From Thalassotalea fonticola (GTDB taxonomy: Bacteria > Pseudomonadota > Gammaproteobacteria > Enterobacterales > Alteromonadaceae), in NCBI RefSeq assembly GCF_032911225.1, contig NZ_CP136600.1:3782001-3846000 (forward strand): 64,000 nt of DNA, given 5' to 3'. Below, one piece after another: positions 16,465 through 25,022 of the stretch. The stretch's first letter is position 1. Each line of letters begins with the position of its first letter. The translations under genes and the position numbers were made by a program. The notes beneath the pieces were generated by a model that saw only the letters and a program-made list of their open reading frames with translations, was not told where the DNA came from and ran no database searches.

Positions 16465-18186
16465 ATGAACAAGGTTTTAGCAATTGTTGCACTCTCGATT
16501 CTATTGTCTGCCTGTACTGAACCTGTGCCAGAAGCAGAGATGTCTTTAATAGATAAAGCAGATTTAGTGTTTTTCGGGGGCGATATTTATACCGTCAATG
16601 AAGCTCAACCATGGGCAGATAGCGTTGCTATAAAAGATGGAGAGATAGTTTATGTTGGCGATAAAGCTGGTTTAAAAGTATGGGTAAATGCTGACACCAA
16701 GCAGCGCGACCTTAAAGGAAAAATGTTACTACCAGGTTTTATTGATTCACACGCACACCCAGTAATGGGCGGAGCCTATGTTCGCAGTTTATCGTTGGAT
16801 ACGTTTGCAACGCCAAAACAATGGCAACAGCAAGTTAAAGATTATGCTGAGCAAAATAAAGATGCGACTGTGTTATTTGGTTATGGCTTTCTCGCCAGTG
16901 CTTTTGGACCCGAGGGACCAAATAAGGCGATGTTAGATGAAGTTGTTGCCGATAAGGCGGTTTATATTATGGATGAAGGTTTTCACGGTGCCTGGGCAAA
17001 TAGTAAAGCAATTGAACTTTTGGGCATCAATAAAGACACCCCTGATCCTGTTCCCGGGTTTAGTTATTACAAACGCGATGATTTTGGTGAGCCAACAGGT
17101 TATCTACTCGAAGATACTGCAACGGCCGCAGTTAAAGCTTTAGACATTATCACCACCGAAAGCGTGGCAAAAGGCACTGCCGATGTCATCGATATTATGA
17201 ATAGCTATGGTATCACTTCGGTATTCGATGCCGGTGCATTAGATGTTGAATCATTACAGCTCAATGTCTTAAAAGAAATTGTCGCTCAAGATCAAATGAG
17301 TATTCGATTAGTTGGGGCACATATGGTGAGCAGCGTTGCGACTATGGATGAGGCTGTTGCTACGGCGGCACATAAAAAAGCCATCACCAAGAATGAGCGT
17401 TTTCATATTAATATGCTGAAAATCATGAACGATGGCACCATTGAAGGTAAAACGGCTGGCATGTTTGAAGATTACCAGGGCGAGCCAGGTAATAAAGGTG
17501 AAACCGTGTTTAATCAGCAGCAAATGAATACCATGTTAACGGCCGCGGCGGCCAAAGATATTGATGTTCATATACATGCGTTGGGTGAGCGGGCAATTTC
17601 AGAAAGCTTAAACGCCATTGAAGTGGCCAGACAAACCTATCCGAAAAGTACCAATCGTTATGCCATTTGCCATATACAAGTTATGGCTGATGCAGATATT
17701 GAACGCTTTGCCAAGCTCAACGTTATTGCTCAAAGTACGCCACTTTGGTCTTCATATGATGCATACGGTAAAGAGTTCGTTAGTGATGATCAATTTAATC
17801 GTTATTTTCGTTTTAACAGTTTAAAGCAGGCAAAAGTAAAAATGTCATTCGGTAGCGATTTTCCAGCTTCAGGTGCAGGAACCTTGGGTATCTCGCCAAT
17901 TTTTAATATGGAAATTGGTTTAACTCGCCAAGAAGTTGGCAATCCTCAGGCGCCAGTGCAACCAGGAAAAGATGAACGTTTAGATGTAGCAACATTAATC
18001 AAGGGATACACTTTGGATGCTGCTTATCAATTGCGTTTGGAAAACAGTGTCGGTTCAATTGAAGTGGGCAAAAAAGCCGACTTGGTATTATTAGATAAAA
18101 ACCTGTTTGCGGTCGACTCGTATGATATTCACAAGGTCGTAGTGCTTGAAACTATTTTAGAGGGCAAGACTGTTTACGGCGATTAA
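16465..18186 (+). CDS. Exported amidohydrolase (Amidohydro_3/YtcJ type), predicted lipoprotein
   Basis: A 573-residue metal-dependent hydrolase. Residues 1-16 form a lipoprotein signal with lipobox LLSAC. Composite beta-sandwich segments flank a TIM barrel: PGFIDSHAHP near 92-101 holds the first metal histidines, and later blocks include DIDVHIHALGERA, ICHIQVM and MSFGSDFPASG with the metal aspartate. C-terminal ADLVLLDKN is typical of the YtcJ/Amidohydro_3 family. GGAAT precedes the ATG. It sits 49 bases after puuB copy 2, so probably in the PuuR regulon. It may remove an acyl group from an N-acylated amine outside the cytoplasm before import; that is inference. YtcJ-family substrates are poorly known. 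Confidence 0.87.
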   Translation: MNKVLAIVALSILLSACTEPVPEAEMSLIDKADLVFFGGDIYTVNEAQPWADSVAIKDGEIVYVGDKAGLKVWVNADTKQRDLKGKMLLPGFIDSHAHPVMGGAYVRSLSLDTFATPKQWQQQVKDYAEQNKDATVLFGYGFLASAFGPEGPNKAMLDEVVADKAVYIMDEGFHGAWANSKAIELLGINKDTPDPVPGFSYYKRDDFGEPTGYLLEDTATAAVKALDIITTESVAKGTADVIDIMNSYGITSVFDAGALDVESLQLNVLKEIVAQDQMSIRLVGAHMVSSVATMDEAVATAAHKKAITKNERFHINMLKIMNDGTIEGKTAGMFEDYQGEPGNKGETVFNQQQMNTMLTAAAAKDIDVHIHALGERAISESLNAIEVARQTYPKSTNRYAICHIQVMADADIERFAKLNVIAQSTPLWSSYDAYGKEFVSDDQFNRYFRFNSLKQAKVKMSFGSDFPASGAGTLGISPIFNMEIGLTRQEVGNPQAPVQPGKDERLDVATLIKGYTLDAAYQLRLENSVGSIEVGKKADLVLLDKNLFAVDSYDIHKVVVLETILEGKTVYGD

Positions 18187-18204
18187 GCCTTTACAACTTC
18201 TCTT

Positions 18205-18244
18205 CGGGATATGTAGTGGCCACCTGCAGCCTCTAGGTATCCCG
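18205..18244. repeat. Short inverted repeat between convergent genes
   Basis: CGGGATA and TATCCCG, 7-base perfect arms separated by 26 bases. It lies between the convergent amidohydrolase and MATE genes, where a terminator would be expected, but lacks a T run on either strand. Confidence 0.35.
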
Positions 18245-18252
18245 ATCTCACC

Positions 18253-19617
18253 TTATTCAATCAAATTACTTATGTATCGAGTCGCCTTTAAATACAATCT
18301 TGTGCAAAGTAAGCAACTGGCGAGGAAAATACCGGCTAGAAATCCGCCCCAGAAGCCATAAATACCATAACTTTGTCCCCATACATCGGTAGCTCCCAAG
18401 CTATAGCCCAATGGAAACCCGATTAACCAGTATGAGGTTACTTGCATGAGCATAGGGATTTTTGTGTCTTCAAAGCCGCGCAGTGTTTGTGCGGACCACA
18501 CTTGTAGAACATCGAACAATAAATAAAACGGAGCAAACCACATAATCGCCATAGATATTGCTGCAATCGCCGGGTCTTGGGTAAATAAATTTGGCAAATC
18601 AGCGCGAAACACAAATACCAATATACCGACCAACGAGCCAAAACATGCAACCATACTAAGACCTGCCTGCATGTGGTGATGCATAGCCCTAGGCTTGCTC
18701 TGGCCGATGCTTTTAGCAACTAAAATAGACGTTGCCTGGCCTATGCCCAAGCCAAACATTAAGACTAAAGACACCACTTGAATGGTAATTTGATGCGCAC
18801 CTAACGGTTCAGTGCCAAGCGGCGCGATAAGTAGAGCGGTAAAACTAAAAAAACCTTCTTCGGCTAAAATAGCCAGGCTAATTGGTAGCCCTAATGCCAG
18901 AATTGCCCGCCAACGCGTTAGTTTAATGCCTGGCCATTTACTGTATATATTATACAGTTTGGTTTGTTTATGCTTGGCTGTATAGATAATTGCCGACAGT
19001 CCCCAGAGCCAATAAATGATAGTTGTTGTCCACGCACAACCAATACCGCCAAGCGCTGGAAAACCAAACTTTCCAAACACAAAGACATAATCTAAAAACA
19101 GGTTAAGGGTAACCGCTAACAGACTTGATATTACTACATAGCGTAAGAAGCCATGGCCTTCTAATACGCCGCACAATGCCCAGCAAACCCCGCTAATTGG
19201 TAATGAATAGGCAATTATTTCAGCATAGCCTTCGGCAATAATAGTAACTTCTGGGGTAGCACCTAAGAGGTGGATGAAAGGTATGATCGCCAGCATAACA
19301 AACATAGCGATAATACCCAGCATACCTGCTAATAGTAGACCTTGTTGAGTTTCATCGGTAATTTCAGCGTAGTTTTTAGCGCCATAAAATTTGGCTATTC
19401 TTGGGGTTATGGCACAAACGATGCCATATAAGGTCATTTCAATTACCAGCCAAATATTGCCGCCAATAGCAAGGCCAGCAAGATCTTGTTTGCTGGCTTG
19501 ACCTGCCATCATAGTGTCGATAACTTCCATGCCAATCATCGCCACATTAGCGATGATCAAGGGCACGGCTAAGCGCAAAATTTTATTAATTTCAGCAAAC
19601 CATAACCGCTTGTGCAT
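18253..19617 (-). CDS. MATE-family efflux transporter (NorM-like)
   Basis: A multidrug and toxin extrusion transporter of about 454 residues with 12 predicted membrane helices. Family blocks include VIDTMMAGQASKQDLAGLAIG in the first helix pair, the GHGFLRY loop and the AHQITIQVVSLVLMFGLGIGQATSILV repeat of the second half. It would export cationic compounds using a sodium or proton gradient. I chose the ATG at 19617 because GGGGG lies just upstream; the longer frame begins with TTG six codons earlier. Placed in a polyamine-type block it might export excess amine, but that is inference. It is monocistronic and convergent with the amidohydrolase gene. Confidence 0.9.
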   Translation of the reverse strand: MHKRLWFAEINKILRLAVPLIIANVAMIGMEVIDTMMAGQASKQDLAGLAIGGNIWLVIEMTLYGIVCAITPRIAKFYGAKNYAEITDETQQGLLLAGMLGIIAMFVMLAIIPFIHLLGATPEVTIIAEGYAEIIAYSLPISGVCWALCGVLEGHGFLRYVVISSLLAVTLNLFLDYVFVFGKFGFPALGGIGCAWTTTIIYWLWGLSAIIYTAKHKQTKLYNIYSKWPGIKLTRWRAILALGLPISLAILAEEGFFSFTALLIAPLGTEPLGAHQITIQVVSLVLMFGLGIGQATSILVAKSIGQSKPRAMHHHMQAGLSMVACFGSLVGILVFVFRADLPNLFTQDPAIAAISMAIMWFAPFYLLFDVLQVWSAQTLRGFEDTKIPMLMQVTSYWLIGFPLGYSLGATDVWGQSYGIYGFWGGFLAGIFLASCLLCTRLYLKATRYISNLIE

Positions 19618-19768
19618 ATGTCCCCCGTAATCCAAGTTGCTTCAAGTTATGGCATAATGTTATGTATAAGCCAGCTGAAATCCGCAAGTTGTTTTTGAAT
19701 AACAACAAACTCAAAAAATAGCGCAAAGTTGTAGTTTATAGTAAGTGTATCTTGATGGTTAATAAATA

Positions 19769-19780
19769 ACCCAATTGGGT
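19769..19780. promoter_or_regulatory. Perfect 12-bp palindrome upstream of luxR-type gene
   Basis: ACCCAATTGGGT, 79 bases before the LuxR-type gene. Candidate autoregulatory operator. Its half (ACCC) is shared with the TACCCCT half-sites found elsewhere in the block, but spacing differs. Confidence 0.35.
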
Positions 19781-19859
19781 GTAAGTTTTTGTTGTTAATT
19801 GCTTTTAAATGCTGTTAAATGGAATTAACCTTAGCAGTAGTTAATGGGTATTTTGTATT

Positions 19860-20735
19860 ATGCCGAGTAAAATATATCAGCCAATAAGCCAGTCTTTTCT
19901 CGCTACATTTAGTGAACAAATAGCGGCTTTAATTCCTGCGACTAAAACGCCTGAATTTGTTGAAAAACTTGCTGCTATGTTTAAATTGTTGGTGCCTACT
20001 AACAATGTAATGATTATTTCCAACCCAAGTAAAAACCTGCCTGTATTGGAATATAATGATCTTCCCCCTGAAAGTCGTACATCTATCGTTAGTGAATATG
20101 TTAATGGTACGTTTTTGCTTGATCCATTCTATTTAGCCGCCCGAAAACATGGCAAACAAGGTTTTTTTCATCTAAAAGATATCGCCCCTGATGGATTTGA
20201 AGACAGCGAATATTATAAAAGCTACTTTAAACAATCTGGCCTGTCTGATGAATGTGGTTATATAATTCAATTAGCAGATGAAGGTGATAAATTTATCATT
20301 ATCTCCCTTGGTCAAATTGAAGTATCTGAAACGTTCAATGATGTTCATTTAAAATGTATGGCCGATATTAGCCCACTGATTGACTCGTTAGTTAAGCAAC
20401 ACTGGCAAAATGCAGAGCATGAAGCTGATGCTCAATTTGATGTCCGTCAGCAATTGGAGACGGCCCTTGAATGTTTTGGTACCAGCATGCTAACCGAGCG
20501 TGAGAACCAAATGGTACAAATGATCTTGCACGGTTATTCCGGCAAAGCGATTGCCGAGCGTTTTCATATCTCGGTAGAAACCGTTAAATTGCATCGTAAA
20601 AATGCTTATGCCAAGCTTGATCTTAGCACTCAAGGTGAGTTGTTTAATTTATTTATTAATTCATTAATTAACATTGAACACTATGAAGGTGGCGACCCCC
20701 TTATCGCATATTTTGGCTCAAGCGTAGCCGTTTAA
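19860..20735 (+). CDS. LuxR-type transcriptional regulator
   Basis: A 291-residue regulator. The C-terminus carries a LuxR/NarL-type helix-turn-helix at ~211-262 (LTERENQMVQMILHGYSGKA, ISVETVKLHRKNAYAKL). The N-terminal ~190 residues are a GAF/PAS-like sensor that I cannot match to the acyl-homoserine lactone domain: the invariant Trp/Tyr/Asp pattern of that domain is not evident. It is probably a stand-alone ligand-responsive regulator. The start ATG has only a weak ribosome site. It is followed by the membrane protein/MOSC operon, with a TACC-N7-GGTA palindrome in between. Proteins with this helix-turn-helix often bind TACCCCT-like heptamers, so it is the best candidate for the operator shared across this block. 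Confidence 0.87.
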   Translation: MPSKIYQPISQSFLATFSEQIAALIPATKTPEFVEKLAAMFKLLVPTNNVMIISNPSKNLPVLEYNDLPPESRTSIVSEYVNGTFLLDPFYLAARKHGKQGFFHLKDIAPDGFEDSEYYKSYFKQSGLSDECGYIIQLADEGDKFIIISLGQIEVSETFNDVHLKCMADISPLIDSLVKQHWQNAEHEADAQFDVRQQLETALECFGTSMLTERENQMVQMILHGYSGKAIAERFHISVETVKLHRKNAYAKLDLSTQGELFNLFINSLINIEHYEGGDPLIAYFGSSVAV

Positions 20736-20758
20736 TTTTATGCTGTTGTTAACATTTG

Positions 20759-20773
20759 TACCGTAAAGGGGTA
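20759..20773. promoter_or_regulatory. TACC-N7-GGTA operator, weaker copy
   Basis: TACCGTAAAGGGGTA keeps the right half (AGGGGTA) and the TACC of the left half; 11 of 15 positions equal the palindrome at 33885-33899. It lies 66 bases before the membrane protein/MOSC operon and directly after the LuxR-type gene. Confidence 0.45.
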
Positions 20774-20838
20774 TTCCTTTAATCTTTATTATTGGCTTTA
20801 ATGAAATCTTGTGCAGTTCATGAACGCAATTAACAAGG

Positions 20839-21723
20839 TTGATAATTATCCATTGGCTAATCACTAAACTTAATATTTCAGCTACTGACTTGCAACAAAG
20901 AGTTAAGTGGCTGGTTTACTCGCTGCTGTTGATTAATTATGCCTTGTATTTTCGCGATGATTTAACCATTGCTGCACATACTTTGCGCAATGGTGGTTCG
21001 TTTTTCGAATGGACAGCAGCGTTTGCTACAACCATAGATGAAACTGCCTGGCTGTTCTTGCTGATCTTATTTGAGCTAGAAACCTATATTCTCGATGACG
21101 AACCTTTGTCTCGAGTAAAAAGTATATTGATGCATACTATCAGAGTGGTTTGCTATGTCTCATTGGCCCATACTCTTTATGCCTTCAGTGTTTATGCCTT
21201 AGATTTACAGCAGGTGGTTGTTATTGAGGGGATCACTAACCTATGTCAACTAGTGGAAAAAGATGTCTCATACGCGTTAAATTTTCACTACACCTTGTTA
21301 GATGCCAGTAACTGTAAAATTCTGTCGACGGCAACGCAATTCTACTACCTCGATCCGCCAAATTTTCTTATTGTTACTGATAGTACTGGTCTGGTTATTG
21401 AAAAACAACTTGCCTGGTTAGATGTGTTTGAAGTGATCGCTTGGTTTGTTATTTTATTTACCATCGAAAGCAGTATCTATTTACAAGATCGTGGTATCAC
21501 TACCGGGGTATTAACAACGGTACTTAATAAAGCTAAATTTATGTTTTATACAGTCCTTTGGGGCGCCATTATCTATTGGCTTTATCGTGAGCACTGGATG
21601 TATGCCTGGGATGAATTCCTATGGATAGCCGGATTTGCGGCGATTGAAATGAATGTGGTTGCTTGGCGAAATGAACTAATTGAAACCGATGATCCGGTAA
21701 AGAACAACTCGTTAAAGGAATGA
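20839..21723 (+). CDS. Unrecognised six-helix membrane protein (family member A)
   Basis: A 294-residue integral membrane protein of a family I do not recognise. About six hydrophobic segments are visible. The second ends in DETAWLFLLILFELETY followed by DDE, the fourth begins LAWLDVFEVIAWFVILF, and the last is FLWIAGFAAIEMNVVAW. A loop of ~70 residues between helices three and four contains cysteines near 147 and 169. A homologue with the same blocks lies at 36790-37641. Conserved acidic residues in the membrane suggest ion, metal or electron handling, but no function can be assigned. The start appears to be TTG, as no in-frame ATG exists before the first helix; AAGG abuts it, so the true start is uncertain. 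The stop overlaps the MOSC gene's ATG (ATGA). Confidence 0.75.
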   Translation: MIIIHWLITKLNISATDLQQRVKWLVYSLLLINYALYFRDDLTIAAHTLRNGGSFFEWTAAFATTIDETAWLFLLILFELETYILDDEPLSRVKSILMHTIRVVCYVSLAHTLYAFSVYALDLQQVVVIEGITNLCQLVEKDVSYALNFHYTLLDASNCKILSTATQFYYLDPPNFLIVTDSTGLVIEKQLAWLDVFEVIAWFVILFTIESSIYLQDRGITTGVLTTVLNKAKFMFYTVLWGAIIYWLYREHWMYAWDEFLWIAGFAAIEMNVVAWRNELIETDDPVKNNSLKE

Positions 21724-22319
21724 AAATGAAGAAGTTAATTGGCAAACTCGTCGCAGTTAATCTTGGTAAAAAGGAAGATGATCTAAATAAGAGTCCATGT
21801 GATTTTTTGCAAGCAGAGCTCGATGGTTTTATTGGTGACAGGCACCGCTCTATACAAAGAGAGTGTTGGCAGGGGGATAAACAACAAGAAGGTTCAATAA
21901 GGAGAAATGAGCGGCAGTGGTCGGCAACCTCGGTTGAAGAGCTGGCTGAAATTTCTGAGAAAATGGATCTTAGTGAGCCGTTAACTGCCGATAAGGTAAG
22001 CGTTAATTTATGTTTTGCAGGTATACCTGACTTGTCTTTATTAGCAAAAGGTTCAATTTTAAAGTTTCCTTCCGGCGCCGAATTGATGGTGGAAGAATAT
22101 AATCCACCGTGTGTTGAAATGGGCGAAAAGTTGGCAGAGATCTATACGACCAATTCAGGTAAGGCATTAACGGCAACCGACTTTACCAAAGCGGCTGCTT
22201 TTTCTCGTGGCTTGGTTGGGGTAATTGAAGTTGCCGGTAAAATTAATGCAGGTGATGAAGTAACTGTGATTATCTATCAAACTCCTCGCTGGATCACTAA
22301 AATGAAAAATAACCGCTAA
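21720..22319 (+). CDS. MOSC-domain protein
   Basis: A 199-residue protein with the MOSC fold (molybdenum cofactor sulfurase C-terminal; YiiM/YuaD relatives). Visible are DGFIGDRHRS at ~35-44, RQWSATSVEEL at ~65-75 and the conserved cysteine in NPPCVEMGEKLAE at 131. MOSC proteins bind molybdenum cofactor through this Cys or act in N-hydroxylated-compound reduction and sulfur transfer. Its ATG overlaps the stop of the membrane-protein gene by four bases, so they are co-translated; a second ATG two codons later is also possible. The partnership with an unknown membrane protein is notable. A strong terminator follows. Confidence 0.85.
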   Translation: MKMKKLIGKLVAVNLGKKEDDLNKSPCDFLQAELDGFIGDRHRSIQRECWQGDKQQEGSIRRNERQWSATSVEELAEISEKMDLSEPLTADKVSVNLCFAGIPDLSLLAKGSILKFPSGAELMVEEYNPPCVEMGEKLAEIYTTNSGKALTATDFTKAAAFSRGLVGVIEVAGKINAGDEVTVIIYQTPRWITKMKNNR

Positions 22320-22354
22320 GTTATTTAATCCGATTGATATTAGACTTTAAAATG

Positions 22355-22379
22355 AAAAACAGCCCGTAGGCTGTTTTTA
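22355..22379. terminator. Bidirectional rho-independent terminator
   Basis: Stem AACAGCC/GGCTGTT around CGTA, with A and T runs either side. It separates the convergent MOSC and TonB receptor genes. Confidence 0.88.
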
Positions 22380-22397
22380 TGTTTAGGAGTTAAAGCA

Positions 22398-24857
22398 TTA
22401 CTCCCAGGTCATGCCCATTCTTACACCCATGGTACGCGGTTTAAACACTGACCAATGTACAGCTGGTACTACACCAACGCCATTGTATGCACTGTCATAA
22501 CCTTCTTCATCGGTGACATTATCGACATATGCCTGCACCCACCAGTTAGAGGCTGATTCATAGCCCAGTCGCACCGCTGCCGTATAAGTAGCTTCAAGTT
22601 CTGTTTCTGGTAGATACTCAAAACCACCGCCACGTTCGTCTTCCCAATAGACTTCAAGGCTGGCAGTTATTGCTGCGCCACTATCAAGAGGGTAAGCGCC
22701 GTCCAGAACTGCCGCACCGGTAATTTCTGGTGCCCAGTACAACGCTCTTCCTTCACAATGATCCGAGCCAGGTTCGCCAGTACCAGTTGGTCCAAGACAT
22801 ACATCGTGTAAATCGGTAACTTCGGTATCAAGATAGCTTAACCCTAAATAAAGCTTCCAATATTCACCTAAACTACTGGTGATAGTACCCTCAAGGCCAT
22901 AAGCTTCGGTGGAGCCCACGTTTTTAACAATTGAGGCTCCGGTATTGGGCTCTGAAGCGTTTACTTGTAAGCCTCCGTAGTCGTAATAAAACGCGGTAAG
23001 AGCAATATCAGTATTGCCTTCAAAGAATGAATCTTTATAACCTATCTCATATGAGTCAATCGTTTCGGGGTCAAAAGTCTCCAGAGGGTAACCAGATTCA
23101 TTGGTAAGGTCGTAAGTTTGCCATGGCACATCTTCACCTAGTGCATTTGTACCTAGCGAGAAGGAAGCAAAACCACCGGCCTTATAACCTTCGGTATAAC
23201 TCGCATAAAACATCATATCATCTTGCGGTCGCCATCTAACAAGGGCTTTAACTGCGGTGTCGGTCCATGTTTTGCTGTCCTTAATCGGCTCAGCAGTAGT
23301 GAAGCCATAGTACCACCACGCTCCAAGGTAACTATCCGGCGCTGGCACATCGATTGAAAACTCTTTTGAATCTGAGCTATGTCGAGCACCAAATTCAACA
23401 TTAACAGTTTCGGTTATCTGATAATCAAGGTTGGCATACACCGCCCAGCCATCAAATTGACCGTCGTGTATTACCGATTCAACCAAGGCATGATCTTCCC
23501 GATAATGAGAGAATTCATAATAAGTACCAGCGTATCCATAGTAGTCATTAAAGAGTTCATCACATCCTGAAGTACCGAGATCATAGTAAGAAGAGTAATA
23601 ATAATCACATAAAATATCTTCATTGAAACTATTCTCAACATAAACATCGAGTGACTCTTCATAATAAGATGCACCAACGTACCAACCTAATTTACCATCA
23701 CCATTGGAATTAAGACGAGCCTCAAGTTGCGTGTAATCACCGGATTGATCCATCTTCCAGTCTTCAATCGGCAAAGGACCGCCATCAAGATCTTCGGCAT
23801 AGAAATAGTCATGATCTTTGTAACCGGCACTGACAGTTAAATCGGCAAAGCTGAATTCTTTTTCAACCCTGATTTGGATGTTTAGTGCTTCGGCGTCATC
23901 AATAGTGCCGTAGCCTTTATGGTAAAAACCACCATCAAGATCGACATCAGCACTGCCACCTTTTAAACCATTGCCGCCATTGACTTGATCGCCAAAGATT
24001 TCATCCCACATCTCCCAATGTTCGCCTTCTTCAACCGCGCGATAACCAGTACCTGGCTGGTTACGCTCTTCATATTCAACCATGGTATAAATAGCTAAAG
24101 TATCAGATGGTTGGTAAGTGGTGGATAATCGAAATGCGGTAATTTCTCTATCGGGTAAATCGCCACCTGGGCCTAGGTTATCAATATAACTTTCTTCATT
24201 GTGAGATAGACCAGCAAGACGTACCGCCAAATTGTCACTGACATCAAAATTTATAGCGCCATCAACTCTGATCAGGTTATTTTCACCTAAATCAAGATTT
24301 ACATGACCTTCACTGCTGCCTATTTCTGCGCGCTTAGTGTGTAAGCTAATCGCTCCGCCAATAGAGTTGCGTCCAAACAGGAAGGCTTGTGGACCACGAA
24401 CAATTTCCGCCCGGTCCATATCATACATGCTACTCACCGCAGAGCCGGTTCGTCCTTCATATAGGTCATTTTTAAATAGGCCATTAGACATATCGCCACC
24501 TGAGCCGTAATCCTCGGTGCGAATACCACGAATACTTAACGCATCGAGGAAGCTGTCGGCACTGTTACCGGTAGCGCCTGGGGTAAATTTAACTAACTCT
24601 TTCACATTGCTCAGGTGCACATCTTGAATAAAGTCCCCGGTTAATGCCGTGATGGCAATGGGCGCTTCTTGTAGAGTTTCATTTTTTTTCGTTGCTGTTA
24701 TAACGATCACTTCAACTTCTTCTTCTTCCTGTTCGGTAGCAAAAGCAGGGAGTGAGATCATTGATGTGATAATGGCAGCTGAAACAGCCTTAGCTAGCGA
24801 GCTTTGTTGAAAGGTTTGTGTCGACGGCGTGCGACTACGGGCATTTTTCCTAGACAT
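22398..24857 (-). CDS. TonB-dependent outer-membrane receptor (copy 2)
   Basis: An 819-residue TonB-dependent receptor with a long basic signal region (hydrophobic core AVSAAIITSMISLPAFA, cleavage near residue 40) and a glutamate-rich linker with VEVIVITATKK as TonB box. The plug contains APIAITALTGDFIQDV, SIRGIRTEDYG and EIVRGPQAFLFGRNSIGGAIS. The barrel ends MGMTWE; the extra Glu after the aromatic residue is unusual for the terminal strand. GAGG lies seven bases before the ATG. It is a paralogue of the receptor at 11844-14276. The TACCCCCTAGGGGTA palindrome lies 114 bases upstream, tying it to the divergent operons near 33.9 kb. Ligand unknown. Confidence 0.92.
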   Translation of the reverse strand: MSRKNARSRTPSTQTFQQSSLAKAVSAAIITSMISLPAFATEQEEEEVEVIVITATKKNETLQEAPIAITALTGDFIQDVHLSNVKELVKFTPGATGNSADSFLDALSIRGIRTEDYGSGGDMSNGLFKNDLYEGRTGSAVSSMYDMDRAEIVRGPQAFLFGRNSIGGAISLHTKRAEIGSSEGHVNLDLGENNLIRVDGAINFDVSDNLAVRLAGLSHNEESYIDNLGPGGDLPDREITAFRLSTTYQPSDTLAIYTMVEYEERNQPGTGYRAVEEGEHWEMWDEIFGDQVNGGNGLKGGSADVDLDGGFYHKGYGTIDDAEALNIQIRVEKEFSFADLTVSAGYKDHDYFYAEDLDGGPLPIEDWKMDQSGDYTQLEARLNSNGDGKLGWYVGASYYEESLDVYVENSFNEDILCDYYYSSYYDLGTSGCDELFNDYYGYAGTYYEFSHYREDHALVESVIHDGQFDGWAVYANLDYQITETVNVEFGARHSSDSKEFSIDVPAPDSYLGAWWYYGFTTAEPIKDSKTWTDTAVKALVRWRPQDDMMFYASYTEGYKAGGFASFSLGTNALGEDVPWQTYDLTNESGYPLETFDPETIDSYEIGYKDSFFEGNTDIALTAFYYDYGGLQVNASEPNTGASIVKNVGSTEAYGLEGTITSSLGEYWKLYLGLSYLDTEVTDLHDVCLGPTGTGEPGSDHCEGRALYWAPEITGAAVLDGAYPLDSGAAITASLEVYWEDERGGGFEYLPETELEATYTAAVRLGYESASNWWVQAYVDNVTDEEGYDSAYNGVGVVPAVHWSVFKPRTMGVRMGMTWE

Positions 24858-24902
24858 TATTTACCTCGATATTTTATTAGTATTATTATTTCGGCTAAAT
24901 AA

Positions 24903-24915
24903 CAGCATAATGCTG
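24903..24915. promoter_or_regulatory. Small palindrome in receptor leader
   Basis: CAGCAT-A-ATGCTG, a perfect 6-1-6 inverted repeat 46 bases before the receptor start. Could be an operator or a leader hairpin. Confidence 0.3.
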
Positions 24916-24970
24916 ATACAACTTTTTTAGCTTTTCATTTAACAGTAGCCAATGAAATGGTTAAATTGTA

Positions 24971-24985
24971 TACCCCCTAGGGGTA
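24971..24985. promoter_or_regulatory. TACCCC-GGGGTA operator upstream of TonB receptor 2
   Basis: TACCCCCTAGGGGTA differs at one of 15 positions from the palindrome at 33885-33899. It lies 114-128 bases before the receptor start, an activator-like distance. TACCCC-type heptamers resemble NarL/LuxR-type half-sites (TACYYMT). Confidence 0.7.
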
Positions 24986-25022
24986 GGTCATTGGTAAATG
25001 ATGTTGGTTTTGTTAAATTATT

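Noticed and set aside
18205..18244. Terminator between amidohydrolase and MATE genes
   Set aside because: The arms are only seven bases with a 26-base loop and no T run follows on either strand, so it is listed only as a repeat.
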